Assembly (NCBI GenBank): GCA_036674765.1
Contig: JARVKI010000168.1
Coordinates: 1-50,827, forward strand
Source of the DNA: Seiridium cupressi
Taxonomy: Eukaryota > Ascomycota > Sordariomycetes > Amphisphaeriales > Sporocadaceae
DNA: 50,827 nt
Direction of reading: 5' to 3'
Shown here: positions 11,260 to 21,042 of the stretch, piece after piece
Numbering within the stretch: position 1 is the first letter of the stretch
How the letters are laid out: each line of letters begins with the position of its first letter
Program-made: the position numbers and the translations under genes
Notes under the pieces: generated by a model
What the model saw: only the letters and a program-made list of their open reading frames with translations
Databases searched by the model: none
Told to the model about the DNA's origin: nothing

Positions 11260-12137
11260 CTATTTAAGTCCAATCCCACTTCTCCCAACACCAGGCAGCG
11301 GAAAGTCCGCGGGCTTGCCAACTTCCTCTGCCGCAAATGACGGAATGTATCCCAGCTCCATCCACCATGTCATGTATTTGATGAGGTGAGTTATTGAAAA
11401 CATTTGGGGAGTATCTTCGTAGTCTTCAAACTGGCGGGTAAACCATTCTGGAGTTTGTCCTTCTGTTGCATAATGATGTCGTACTGCGCATCGGTCAAAT
11501 TGCGCTGGACTAAATCCCTTGAAGCAAGGCGCTTCACAGGCTGCTAGACACGACCACGAAACTAAATAGGTGGTATCTCGTAAGTTTTGGTCTGGTCATC
11601 GGTTATATACACCGTCTTGTGATGGACGTGGATTGCGATTTCTGCATCCATCGGCGGCTTCCACTGCGGAAACATCAACAGCAAAAAGGGCAGCAGATCA
11701 ATCGGCTTTCCCGAATTGATGCACTAAGTAGTTCGGAGCATGCAAGGAGCATCAAATTCCGCCTTGTCTGCTATAGCGCGAAAGTCCTTGGCGAGTACCA
11801 ACTTCTCTTTTCCTGACAGAGCTTCTTTAACGCTATCAGGTCGAGGCAATGCCGATGGCATGAGACCTGGTAGTGTCTAATCTATGGCATCGACGTGTTG
11901 CATATTGTGCGGAGGCAGGTATTCCTCCGCCTCGTTGCCTTTCACATCTACCTTGTTTCCGCTAGCATCATGAGAACTCCTTTTGGGAACCATCTGACTG
12001 CAATCGAATGTTACTTTCTTCTGATACATGCGCGCTGCGACATGTTGGTGGACTTGGGATGGGATGTCCAACCCTGGAGAGACATTGGGAAGCGGAGTTG
12101 TCGCTGGATGTCTTCAACCCGCGTGTTTCGCAGTCAT
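11260..12137 (-). pseudogene. Decayed single-exon gene of about 290 codons, unknown family
   Basis: From an ATG at 12135-12137, one frame runs to about 11570 with three internal stops: TGA at 12114-12116, TAG at 11877-11879 and TAG at 11724-11726. The stretches between them read as normal protein (for example VKEALSGKEKLVLAKDFRAI, and MFPQWKPPMDAE with a hydrophobic LLPFLLLMF). Near 11565-11588 a one-base frameshift passes to a second frame that stays open to TAG 11260-11262 (CLAACEAPCFKGFSPAQFDR, HLIKYMTWWMELGYIPSF). The span is 878 bp, not a multiple of three, consistent with one lost base. All three stops can arise by C-to-T from CGA, CAG and CAG, the last two in CpA context. I do not recognise the family. 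The gene is inferred to be dead. Confidence 0.7.
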
Positions 12138-13831
12138 TCCCGATCAAGAAGCGGTTATGGCTATAGTTAAAGTTGCTAGATAAGAAGTCAGGCTGTTTAA
12201 ATGTATTAATTATAATTATACAAAAAGGTGGGGTATTCGCAGTAAATTTAATATAATATAGTAAGAAATTTCCGTATAAGCTTTAATTATAAATTTACCA
12301 AAATTTTCTTTTTTTTTTTCCTTCTTTTTTTTTTTTCCTTCTTTTTTTTTTTTCGAATATTTTAATGTTTAATCTGCTTGGTGGATGCCTTATAGGAGCA
12401 CGAATTCCCTAGTATAGTTATGTAAACATTTCCGTACGCTGAGCATGGCTGAACAAATGGATGATATCACTCAAGCAGTGGTGCTCCTCAGTTCAGAGAG
12501 AAAACTGCCTCATGGAGTCTGAGTCAGATTCAGCAGATGACGGGGTCGTTAGTCTAGTTGGTTATTATTCAACTTGCCAACTCTTCGTCCCGAGTTCAGC
12601 TACCGAAACTAGAGCACGCCTTGAAATTCGCTACAACCCTCGGAGACCACTCCCGACGTCGTTGTTGTACCAACTCAACCCGAATCCGCAAGCACGGAGC
12701 TTTCCAGACCTCGGCGCCGTATAAAAAAAGCGGCGTACCTCCAAAAATGATAACCACCGAACATTCTAGACGCTGGGGTTATGCGCCCCTTTTGCAGAGC
12801 ATTCTTAGCTTAGGAGTAGCCTGTAAAATAAACAAGTCAGAACTATTTATAATAAGTCTATATTTTGAGTTCTTTAGCACGAAACCAAAGTACGAGATGA
12901 ATGACAAATGGGAAACTTTTACGTCAAAAATGAGTTCTATCATATCCCATCGTAGATGCATAGATGTGATGAAATTCCACTAAGAAGCAGGAAGCTGGCT
13001 TACCGGAGCTATAACACAGCCTAAACGCCACGGAGCGCCACGGACGATGCTAGATACTGCCTAGGAGCCACTAGACACACCAGCAGGGTCGACGCGTACT
13101 GTTATCAGTCCTAGTTCAAGAGGCTTTTCATTTGATTCTTGACGATCGGCAAGGGGGTCCGGGTGTGAATGTCCCTTGCCGCCGCTTTGGTGCAAGGCTA
13201 AGGATAGGTAATTACTGTTGCATCGTATCTCACCATTGCCAAGGACAAATTATTCGACACCCGAACTGAATGATAATGAGAGGACATTGGATAGATTTCC
13301 GATCTGCATGTACCCCTGATTAAGCCCTGGTGTGTTCAGCTTGCTACTGCTACGGTTGCGCATAACTAGAGAGCATGCATAAGATCGACACCCGTTGCAA
13401 GCAAAGTGTGGGCCTTGCGCCTTTCACTGATTAGCAGGCACTTGGTCTTTAGCGGAACGACAGTTCCAGGAAGTAAAATTTCCATTGTGGTACCTATCGA
13501 ACGCGCAGAGTCTATTCCAGAACTAAAGAGCGTATAGCGCCTTACCGGCCATCGATGCGGTAGTTGTCCCCCGCAATTGCGCATCGGAAACTAACAACAT
13601 GGTCAGGAGACTTAACGACTTCCATAGGAAACCTCCTGAAATTTCTTGGTAGTAATTGACATAGTTGGCAAGTTGGCAATGCTCAAAATGATATATAATG
13701 GTGGTTGTCTGTGCCGATTACTGTCGGTCATTATACGCTATAAGAACCAGGAATATCAAATCGCGCCTGAGTTGTCTTGCCCTCCCTATCACTTGCTGTA
13801 ACTCCCTGGCGGAAATTACTGATTTTCCGAC
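12138..13831. other. Gene-poor interval with A+T-rich patch and possible remnant
   Basis: 12190-12360 is A+T-rich and ends in the polypyrimidine repeat at 12308-12354. Around 12445-12760 on the plus strand an ATG frame (MAEQMDDITQAVVLLSSERK) breaks after about 25 codons, and acidic and basic stretches continue in shifted frames (ESESDSADDGVVSLVG, then RPRRRIKKAAYLQ). This suggests a worn-out gene, at low confidence. Nothing is seen from 13000 to 13831. Confidence 0.4.
12308..12354. repeat. Polypyrimidine tandem repeat, C-T(11-12)-CC-TT x3
   Basis: Three near-identical 16-17 bp units of a T run closed by CCTT lie in tandem. This is low-complexity sequence next to an A+T-rich patch. Confidence 0.85.
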
Positions 13832-15130
13832 ATGGGGATCGTGCCGACTGGTCCAGCGCTCGCGCTCCTCCTTATCTCAATCATTTTTCTAGTATTGTCA
13901 TGGATTATTGTGATCTTGCGGCTGATTGTGAGAACGGGGATTAAGGGCATCGGAAGGGATGATTGGTTTATGGTTGCTGGGCTCGTAAGTATTCCAGAAC
14001 GCGTCTCCATATCATCTGGGACTGATCTTCTCGAACCCAAAGGTCTTCTTCACGATTACATGCATATCAACCATCGCCGGATCCTACAATGGGGTAGGCA
14101 CCAAGAATGACGAACTCAACCAGTATTATATGGCGCAAGGAAAGAAGGTAGGCCTTGAACAACAAGGAAACACTACATGATATTACAGTCGCCACTGACG
14201 CGGAAACAGTGGTTCTTATTTGCTCAATTGTTCTATGTGCTCAGCACAGTCCCCATCAAAGCTGCAATCTGCGTAGCTCTTCTGCGAATCACCACCAGGA
14301 AGCTCTACCGTTGGATCCTCTATGGCGTGGTCGCCTTAGCATCAGTCGCCTGTATAGTCACCGATGTGGTGCTTCTTACGTGGTGCAAGCCAGTTTCTGC
14401 GACTTGGGATTCCTCAACGGGAACTTGTGGAAACGCCAACGTTATTACCAATGTTTCGTATTTCATATCAGCATGTTCCGTCATAACCGATTGGACCTGT
14501 GCTATATTACCGGCCTTTATTCGTAAGTACATGCGGTCTTTGCTAACAGATATGGACTGACACTTCCTTATAGTTTGGGAAGTGCAATTAAAGTGGAAAG
14601 TCAAGCTCTCGGTAGCAATCATTCTTGGCGTTGGTGTCATGTATGTATCCCGAGTGGTAAATAAGTCCGTCAGCCTACTAATCTGGCCATCATCCAGCGC
14701 GAGCTCAGCAACACTGGTCCGGCTTCGATATCTCCTTCACTATAGCGATCCAGACAATTATCTTTACAGCATTGCCGATATAGCGATATGGTCTGTTGTG
14801 GAATCTGGCATCGGTATTATCGCCGGCTCGGCTCCCGCACTGCGTCCTCTACTGAAGTATATTCCATTCATCGGTGACACTACAAGCAATCGAACACCTG
14901 GTACTGGAGGCCCCAGCGGCCCTACCGGGGCATCGTACAAGATGGATACGTATCGGTTCAAAACTTCGAACGCACCACAAACCTCCATAGAGGGTGGAAA
15001 TCATGGCTGGGATCAATTGTCTGACGCCGATAGCCAAAGGTACATATTGAAAGAGAATGAAATCAAGGTCACCAAGGAGGTAGTAATGGACGTAAACCAC
15101 GATTCAAAATCATATTTAGGTTCGAGGTAG
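13832..15130 (+). CDS. Pth11-like / fungal rhodopsin-domain membrane protein 1
   Basis: This five-exon gene has exons 13832-13984, 14043-14147, 14189-14522, 14574-14640 and 14698-15130, giving 363 aa. Seven hydrophobic segments are visible, starting at ALALLLISIIFLVLSWIIVI. Family motifs include GRDDWFM after helix 1, LTRKQWFLFAQLFYVLS, LLTWCKPVSATWD, CSVITDWTCAILPAF, LVRLRYLLHYSDPDNYLY and IWSVVESGIGIIAGSAPALRPLL. The tail is a hydrophilic cytosolic stretch. This is the Pth11-related GPCR-like superfamily of Pezizomycotina, thought to sense surface or environmental cues; the ligand is unknown. Introns are 41-58 bp. The fourth (14641-14697, 57 bp) is in frame and stop-free, and removing it restores the conserved IASSATLVRLRYLL. 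The gene looks intact although both flanks are gene-poor. Confidence 0.88.
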
Positions 15131-16407
15131 AAAACAGCCACGGTAATATATACTAAACGAGTTTCCATTTCATACCTTACAGAGCGTCGGATGTATGACG
15201 TAGTCTTCAGGCTACATATTCCGAGGCTGTCATGGGTCTTTCTAGAAGAAGGTTAATCTGCTCATCATCACTAGTGAGAAATCTTTTTGAATGTTGTCCT
15301 TATCGCTTTCATGGTAGATTGAAACATACCAAGGTTCCTAGCGACGTGCTACCATTCACGCGCTGTCGGAAAAGGCAAGTGCAATCTGAAATCCAATAGC
15401 ATGTGCATTATCCGTGCTTGGTTATCACTCACCCCTCACCGTGGAATACTAGGTAGGAATAGAGACCACCACGAGGTGGTCTTGGGTTGGCATGAGTGAT
15501 TGGAATTCCTAACCTAACGCCACATATAAACACGCCTCGTAACCATGACTCAACAAACGTGCTGTGTTACTGCTTGACGACTTTGCGAAAATTTAAGAGC
15601 ATTTCCGTGCCGACTAATGACTAACGGCAAAGCTATGAAAATATACAAAGGATGTCGCTCTTGAAGCGTGTCAAGGATGGCTGCGTATGCATCTATGAGA
15701 ATCTCATCCCAAAAGGTGAAACCTTGCGGGTGCAGTGCTCTTGTTTATGGCGTTACCCGCGACAATTCCAGGAGACCTCCATCCGGACAGCCCTGATGGA
15801 TCGGTGTTTGTGGGTAGTCACTCTGCTGTATACCAGCTACAGCGCAATCTCGAGGACCATGCATACAGACTGGAGCATTCAGCTCGGTTTATGGACATCA
15901 TCCATCGTATACAGTTCTATTCGTCGAGCGCACTCCATGGATGAGTGCCGAAATCGTCGTTTCTAGGAGCTATAAGATAAACCCTGCGGGAGTGTATCTA
16001 TAAGACTAAATTTGAACTGTGGAAATGAAGACGGCATATACGGCTGAGTCTATAACACCATGGACATAATTCCACTCTGTGTAAAGAACCCAAAGTGGCT
16101 ATTCAGGTATGGAGAATTTCAAGGCGAGAACTGCGCCCCGCACAATAAATGCAATGCTTAACCAGCAATTGTCAAAAAACAGGTAGGATTATTCTCCCAC
16201 ATTCTCGTATTTTCTCGACCTTCGTGGTCAAGTCTACTCTTGGACGCCTTTATAACGCCCGTATGCATCATGACATCGGCGCAAAGACATACCGAATCAT
16301 ACACGTAGTGATACACCTTCATCCCATACTATCCCCCGAGGTACACTGAGCGAGCTCCCTCTATACGCTCCAACTTTCTCACCGCCGCCTCTTGCAGCCC
16401 GTTTTGA
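15131..16407. other. Intergenic with a possible gene remnant near 15735-15944
   Basis: Most of the interval shows nothing. On the plus strand, 15735-15944 reads GSVFVGSHSAVYQLQRNLED and then an amphipathic YRLEHSARFMDIIHRIQF with normal protein composition, but no extension in frame. It may be an exon relic of an unknown gene or a chance ORF. Confidence 0.35.
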
Positions 16408-18420
16408 TTAATCGATCTTGATAGAGCCATAGATCTTCTGCACGAACATCCAACTGGCGAAGAATCCGATGGAGCCTGAGAAACAGTCAGCAGAGAAACA
16501 AACGGTTGCGAATAGCGTGGACATTAACTCACCTGTCAACACAAAGAACAGGAACGATAAAAGTGCACTATATCCGATGTATAGCACTATTCCAGCTAGT
16601 CCGCCCAGGGAGAGCTTGCTGATGAGATAAATCAAGGCATTTAGGAAAATGTAAGCGGCACTGGTGCCGGCAGCCAAGAATGCACGCCACTGCCAGTGGT
16701 AGTTCTCGGAGCAGAGCAGAAAGTAGACCATGAGAACGGTGACGGCGGCACATGTAATGATCATCAAACCGTAGCAAAGGAAAAGGAAGCCGAACATGTA
16801 GTAGATCTTGCTGAACCAGATGGAGCTCATGATAAAGTAGAGTTCCACGAATATCGCGCCGAAGGGGAGAATGCCAACGAGTAGCATGCTAGGAATCGGC
16901 TTGAGATAGGTTGTCGTCGGCGGGATCTGACGGGGAATCTGGTTGGTTCGCACAGGAGGCTCAACCGGCGTAGCTCGGAAACCAAAGAAGGAGCCCAAGA
17001 ATGATAGCGGAATGGAAATGACAAACCATATGCCGATGATGACCAGCATGGTTGAGAAAGGTACCGCTCCGGCGGATTGATTGGCCCAGAGGAACAGATT
17101 GAGGAAGAAGAAGGTGCCAAATACGAGTCCTGGGACAAGAAGGGGAGTGAGACCAATATTCAGCTTCCATTTCTCGCCATTCATTGACTTATAGGCGCGA
17201 GCGGAAATGTATCCGCCTACGAAACTCAGGAGCGTGTAGAGCAGAACAGCAATGGTGCCGAGGGAACCTCTGTTCGATGGCGACAGGAAACCTAGCAGTG
17301 CGAAACAGATGGTAAAGCCGGTCATGACAAATAGTTGAGCTCCGTTTCCGAGAAAGACGGAGAGCAGCAGCGGGTGCGAGGGTGTGCGGAATACATCACC
17401 GTGAACGAGTTTCCAGCCTGAATCCTCCTGAACGCCATCCTCGAGAGCAGAAGTGCCAGACAAGTCGTCAAGGTTGATTTGGTCGAGACGGTTGTATCTC
17501 GCGATATCTTTCTTGAGAGCTCGGAAGAGAACCGAGGTGACGGTAACGACCAAGAAGACGACGACGACAGCCGAATTAACAAGCGAGAACCAGTGGATCT
17601 TGGGGTCGAAGACGTGCAGGTACTTGTCCCACCGTGTAGCCCAAGCGGTCTGCGACTTGGTCCAGTATACGCTGTACGTGAATTGAACCTTGGTTTCGCC
17701 GTCCTCGGCCAGCACTAGAGGACGAAATTTGTTCGGATCGTCGGAGCATTCAGCATTCCCAGCGGCGTAGTCTCGAGACCAGGGTTGCACAATGACACCT
17801 ACCACTCTGAGTTGGTTGGGGTTGTTGCCAACTTCGTGGTATTGAACGACGATGTCGTAGTGGTTGTTGAACACGGGCTGTCCGCCTTGGCCGGTTGTGT
17901 CGAGGGAACCTAGGAGGAACCCAGGGCTATAAAAGGTGGTTTGTGTGATTTCGTCGACAATGTGCTGTCCTGCTGGCAGTCCATCTACGAGCCAATTCAG
18001 GGCATAGCCTTGAATAATTCGCTTGTTGACGAAATGAGCCGATGTTTGGTCGTATGCCACTTCACAAAGCTTTTTGCATGTCTCGTTCTTCGCCATGTGT
18101 AACTCGAATGGGGAAGTCATAATCCGATCGCCGAACAGGATGCTCCCCAGGCTTTCTGACACATACTTGGGACCGTCTGGTTCTGGCCGTTTGCAGAAGT
18201 GAAATCGGTCGTGGTAGTAATCGTAGGACATGACTGAATGTAGCAGGGCATCTTGTGAAGCAGCGACGGGCTTGACGCTGTTGACGTATAGGGGGACATT
18301 ATCATCCTTCTTGTAAGACGTCGGCGCAACACCTGGCAGGTAGAAGGCGGATATAGCTTGAGGGAGAGCGAGAAGCGTCGTGAGAAGCGCCGCCGAGGGC
18401 GCGCCCAGGAAAGTCCTCAT
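16408..18420 (-). CDS. TM9 superfamily (EMP70/nonaspanin) protein
   Basis: This two-exon gene (18420-16533 and 16475-16408) encodes 651 aa, the usual length for TM9SF proteins. The start at 18420 gives a signal peptide ending near AISA before FYLPGVAPTSYKKDD, the conserved N-terminus. A large lumenal domain carries the SESLGSILFGDRI motif, followed by a first membrane helix (WFSLVNSAVVVVFLVVTV), the DDLSG...GWKLVHGDVFR linker and eight further helices. The C-terminus FVQKIYGSIKID ends in the KxD-type Golgi-retention motif known for the family. Nonaspanins act in endosome/Golgi membranes in sorting of transmembrane-domain cargo, adhesion and metal homeostasis. The 57-bp intron (16532-16476) keeps frame without a stop. 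The open frame extends upstream to 18537, but a longer start would bury the signal peptide. It is transcribed divergently from the Lcp5-like gene. Confidence 0.95.
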   Translation of the reverse strand: MRTFLGAPSAALLTTLLALPQAISAFYLPGVAPTSYKKDDNVPLYVNSVKPVAASQDALLHSVMSYDYYHDRFHFCKRPEPDGPKYVSESLGSILFGDRIMTSPFELHMAKNETCKKLCEVAYDQTSAHFVNKRIIQGYALNWLVDGLPAGQHIVDEITQTTFYSPGFLLGSLDTTGQGGQPVFNNHYDIVVQYHEVGNNPNQLRVVGVIVQPWSRDYAAGNAECSDDPNKFRPLVLAEDGETKVQFTYSVYWTKSQTAWATRWDKYLHVFDPKIHWFSLVNSAVVVVFLVVTVTSVLFRALKKDIARYNRLDQINLDDLSGTSALEDGVQEDSGWKLVHGDVFRTPSHPLLLSVFLGNGAQLFVMTGFTICFALLGFLSPSNRGSLGTIAVLLYTLLSFVGGYISARAYKSMNGEKWKLNIGLTPLLVPGLVFGTFFFLNLFLWANQSAGAVPFSTMLVIIGIWFVISIPLSFLGSFFGFRATPVEPPVRTNQIPRQIPPTTTYLKPIPSMLLVGILPFGAIFVELYFIMSSIWFSKIYYMFGFLFLCYGLMIITCAAVTVLMVYFLLCSENYHWQWRAFLAAGTSAAYIFLNALIYLISKLSLGGLAGIVLYIGYSALLSFLFFVLTGELMSTLFATVCFSADCFSGSIGFFASWMFVQKIYGSIKID

Positions 18421-19161
18421 CACCGTCTCCGGATGCTTTCGGCGTAAGTCACTAGCACACGCGTTAGGGATAGCACGAGGCCAGACGTAGGACCAAGGGA
18501 GAATAGGGTGCCCAAGAGCAGAGACCACTCGAGGCACTGGTGGATGGCTGTGAATTGTAAAGAGCTTGTTTGCTAGTGGAGCGACTTACGTATACAGGAG
18601 CTGAGGGTGAAAAAAAGTGAGCGGGCGCAAAGGGATGCCAGATGTGCGTCCCAGAAAAGGTGAAAAGAAGTAAAAGCCGGTCAAGAAAGTTAGGTACAGT
18701 CTGTGATGATCAATCGCGGGTAGAAAAGGCGTTAGAATTACAGCCGACAACTAGGATGACGAGACGTTCTGTGCAGTAGAAAGACTTGCTACACAATGAC
18801 AGGCTACAGTTCAGGAGCTCCTGTTGATGTCGGATTGAATGCCACATCATCGTGGCATGGGTCTAAACTGGCGTGCCAAGACACTCGGTACGCTGTAGCT
18901 TTGCGCACTAAGCGGCTTAGTCATTCCGGCAGGTCTAGCACCGATTGTTCCGAGCAGCTGGAGACGAACCCCACTCTTCGCTTGTCTGGCCAATCAACCA
19001 GGAGCCATGGGCGAGTGGGATAGGCGTCTTATCGTTATCAGCCGTCAAAAAAGTTTCGGGGCTGATTTTCTGCGATTGCCAATTCCAGTCCGCATGCCCC
19101 AGCGATAATTTGAAACACGACATTGTCCTCGATCCGAAGCCCGTCAAGTCTTTGCCAGAAG
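18421..19161. promoter_or_regulatory. Divergent promoter region between TM9 and Lcp5-like genes
   Basis: These 741 bp separate two oppositely transcribed housekeeping-type genes and must hold both 5' regions. I see no strong TATA box on either side. Open frames here (18421-18537 minus, 18796-19023 plus) are judged to be leader sequence or chance. Confidence 0.6.
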
Positions 19162-20316
19162 ATGGCTGTTCAAACCTCACTTCCATCCCTTCTCGCATCA
19201 CTGACTCACTCTCTGGAGTCCGCACTCGAGGCGACACCTAAACTCGCTGGCATCGAACCACCTCAAGATGGAGTGTCTCTGCTGAACGTTAAGAACGAGC
19301 TCCTCCTCTCCTACCTTCAGAACCTCGTTTTTCTCATTCTCTTGAAAATCCGAAACGCCAAGCAAGCCGACAACCTGTCTGACAACAGTGAAGAGTCTGA
19401 TCTGTCGACTGCTGTGGTCGAGAAATTGGTGGAGCTGAGACTGTATTTGGAAAAGGGCGTCCGACCGCTCGAGGATAAGCTACGGTTTCAACTCGACAAA
19501 ATCCTGCGAACTGCCGAGGATGCCGAACGGAATGCACAGCGCGACGAAACCAATGGTGCGAAGCAGAAGAATAATGGAGGATCTGACTCGGACGAAGATT
19601 CTGGCGACGAGTCCATCGAGGAAGGTGACAAGCCTAGGACGACTGTGAGCACAGGAACACGACAGCCATCCGACAAGATGGCTGGTCCAGGCTTCAACTT
19701 CGTCGCTGGCCCACAGGCTATTGGTATGGCAGCGGCAGTCCAGGACAAGACAGGCGTCTACCGACCTCCCAAGTTTGCGCCTACTGCCATGCCCACCACA
19801 GAACGCCGCGAAGCTCGCGAACGACGCCCCATGAAGTCTGCTACAATGGATGAATATATTTCAAATGAGCTGTCCACCGCTCCGCTTGCCGAACCCAGCG
19901 TTGGTACAACCATTGTGGCGGGAGGTCGGAAAGTCAAAACGGCCACCGAGCGTGCTGAAGAGGACAGACGTCGTGATTACGAGGAGACCAACTTTGTCCG
20001 ATTGCCCACAGAAAGCAAGAAGGATCGGGCCAAGCGCAACAAAGCTGAGGGTAGGACCTCCAAGATGCAGTTTGGTGGTGAGGATTGGCGTGATTTGGGA
20101 GAAGGCGCTGATCGCATCGGGAGACTGACGGACCGCAAGCATGGCTCAAGTTCTGGAGCAAAGGCATTATTGGAAAAGAGTCGGAAACGGGGGCGAGACA
20201 CGACAGACAGTGCTCGCGGGAGTGGCTTGAACAGTGGCACCAGAGAGATAGGGGATCGCTTTCAGAAACGACTCAAGGTCATGGAGGGTGGTAGACGAGA
20301 TCGGGGCAAGAGGTAG
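19162..20316 (+). CDS. Lcp5/neuroguidin-type U3 snoRNP-associated protein (Sas10/Utp3/C1D family)
   Basis: A single exon encodes 384 aa from the ATG at 19162 (MAVQTSLPSLL). Residues about 40-115 form the Sas10/Utp3/C1D helical domain: VSLLNVKNELLLSYLQNLVF, LRLYLEKGVRPLEDKL and RFQLDKILRTAEDAE. An acidic linker (SDSDEDSGDESIEEGDK) follows, then the conserved YRPPKFAPTAMP and DEYISNELSTAPLAEPSVG blocks. The C-terminus is basic (SRKRGRD...GDRFQKRLKVMEGGRRDRGKR), fitting RNA binding and nucleolar location. Yeast Lcp5 is an SSU-processome factor needed for 18S rRNA maturation, and this is the likely role here. The domain order and length fit the family. An upstream frame (19123-19161) has no ATG. 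Confidence 0.93.
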   Translation: MAVQTSLPSLLASLTHSLESALEATPKLAGIEPPQDGVSLLNVKNELLLSYLQNLVFLILLKIRNAKQADNLSDNSEESDLSTAVVEKLVELRLYLEKGVRPLEDKLRFQLDKILRTAEDAERNAQRDETNGAKQKNNGGSDSDEDSGDESIEEGDKPRTTVSTGTRQPSDKMAGPGFNFVAGPQAIGMAAAVQDKTGVYRPPKFAPTAMPTTERREARERRPMKSATMDEYISNELSTAPLAEPSVGTTIVAGGRKVKTATERAEEDRRRDYEETNFVRLPTESKKDRAKRNKAEGRTSKMQFGGEDWRDLGEGADRIGRLTDRKHGSSSGAKALLEKSRKRGRDTTDSARGSGLNSGTREIGDRFQKRLKVMEGGRRDRGKR

Positions 20317-21042
20317 CGCTTTTCGTTCCAATTCCACAGATATTGCCAGCTACTTTGCGTCGCTGCACACGCACGCACACACGCACACCAACCATACATT
20401 TGCTTCTTGTTCCAGCATTGCTCAGGGTGCCGCTCATTTCCAAGGTCCAGCAATGCAGATAGGCCTTTTGCTCCTAATGTATTTCTTCTACTCCAACTCT
20501 CTGCAAGTCAGTTTGGGGGGCGGTTGACGCCGCCAATTGGAGTGATTCCCGTTGCGGGCTTGGCTTCCCTACAATGGCTTAATGCGCCGCCACGTTGAGA
20601 CGTGAGAGCCCAATTAGACGGTATTAGCATTGTTGGCCATGAGTGTGCGAGGAAATGGAGAAAATGCATGCTAGCCATGCTGCATGTTTACTTGTCTTCA
20701 TGTTTCCGGCTTTCTTGGGCTCTACTATGCTGGCCGAACCCACCCGACGGGGTCCGTATTGAGTGGCATGTGCGTGAGTTTCACATGCAAACCGCCTACC
20801 ACCAGCGACGTCATTAGCAGGGATTCTATATCTCATGTTGACGTGCCGAGTTGGAGAGTAAAAGCTCTAGCCCGTCCGCCTTGGCCGAGATACTCATGTG
20901 TAACGGAAACTTCAGTAAACATCATCAACATCACCACTTCGTATCATCCTGAACTCTGACCATTGGTTTCTAGCGCCACCGTTTGCAGCCCTACACGGCC
21001 CCAGTACTGATTCCAAACCCGATTGACGCGTTGGTCGCAAAG
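20317..21042. other. Intergenic
   Basis: 3' region of the Lcp5-like gene and promoter of the monooxygenase gene. A short CA-rich run (cacacgcacgcacacacgcacacc) lies at about 20366-20390. I see no gene. Confidence 0.6.

Noticed and set aside
18421..18537. 39-residue N-terminal extension of the TM9 protein
   Set aside because: It would place a hydrophilic stretch before a normal signal peptide, and the total length fits the family from 18420.
20983..21042. Longer N-terminus for the flavin monooxygenase
   Set aside because: The upstream codon at 20983 is TTG; the first ATG in frame is at 21043.
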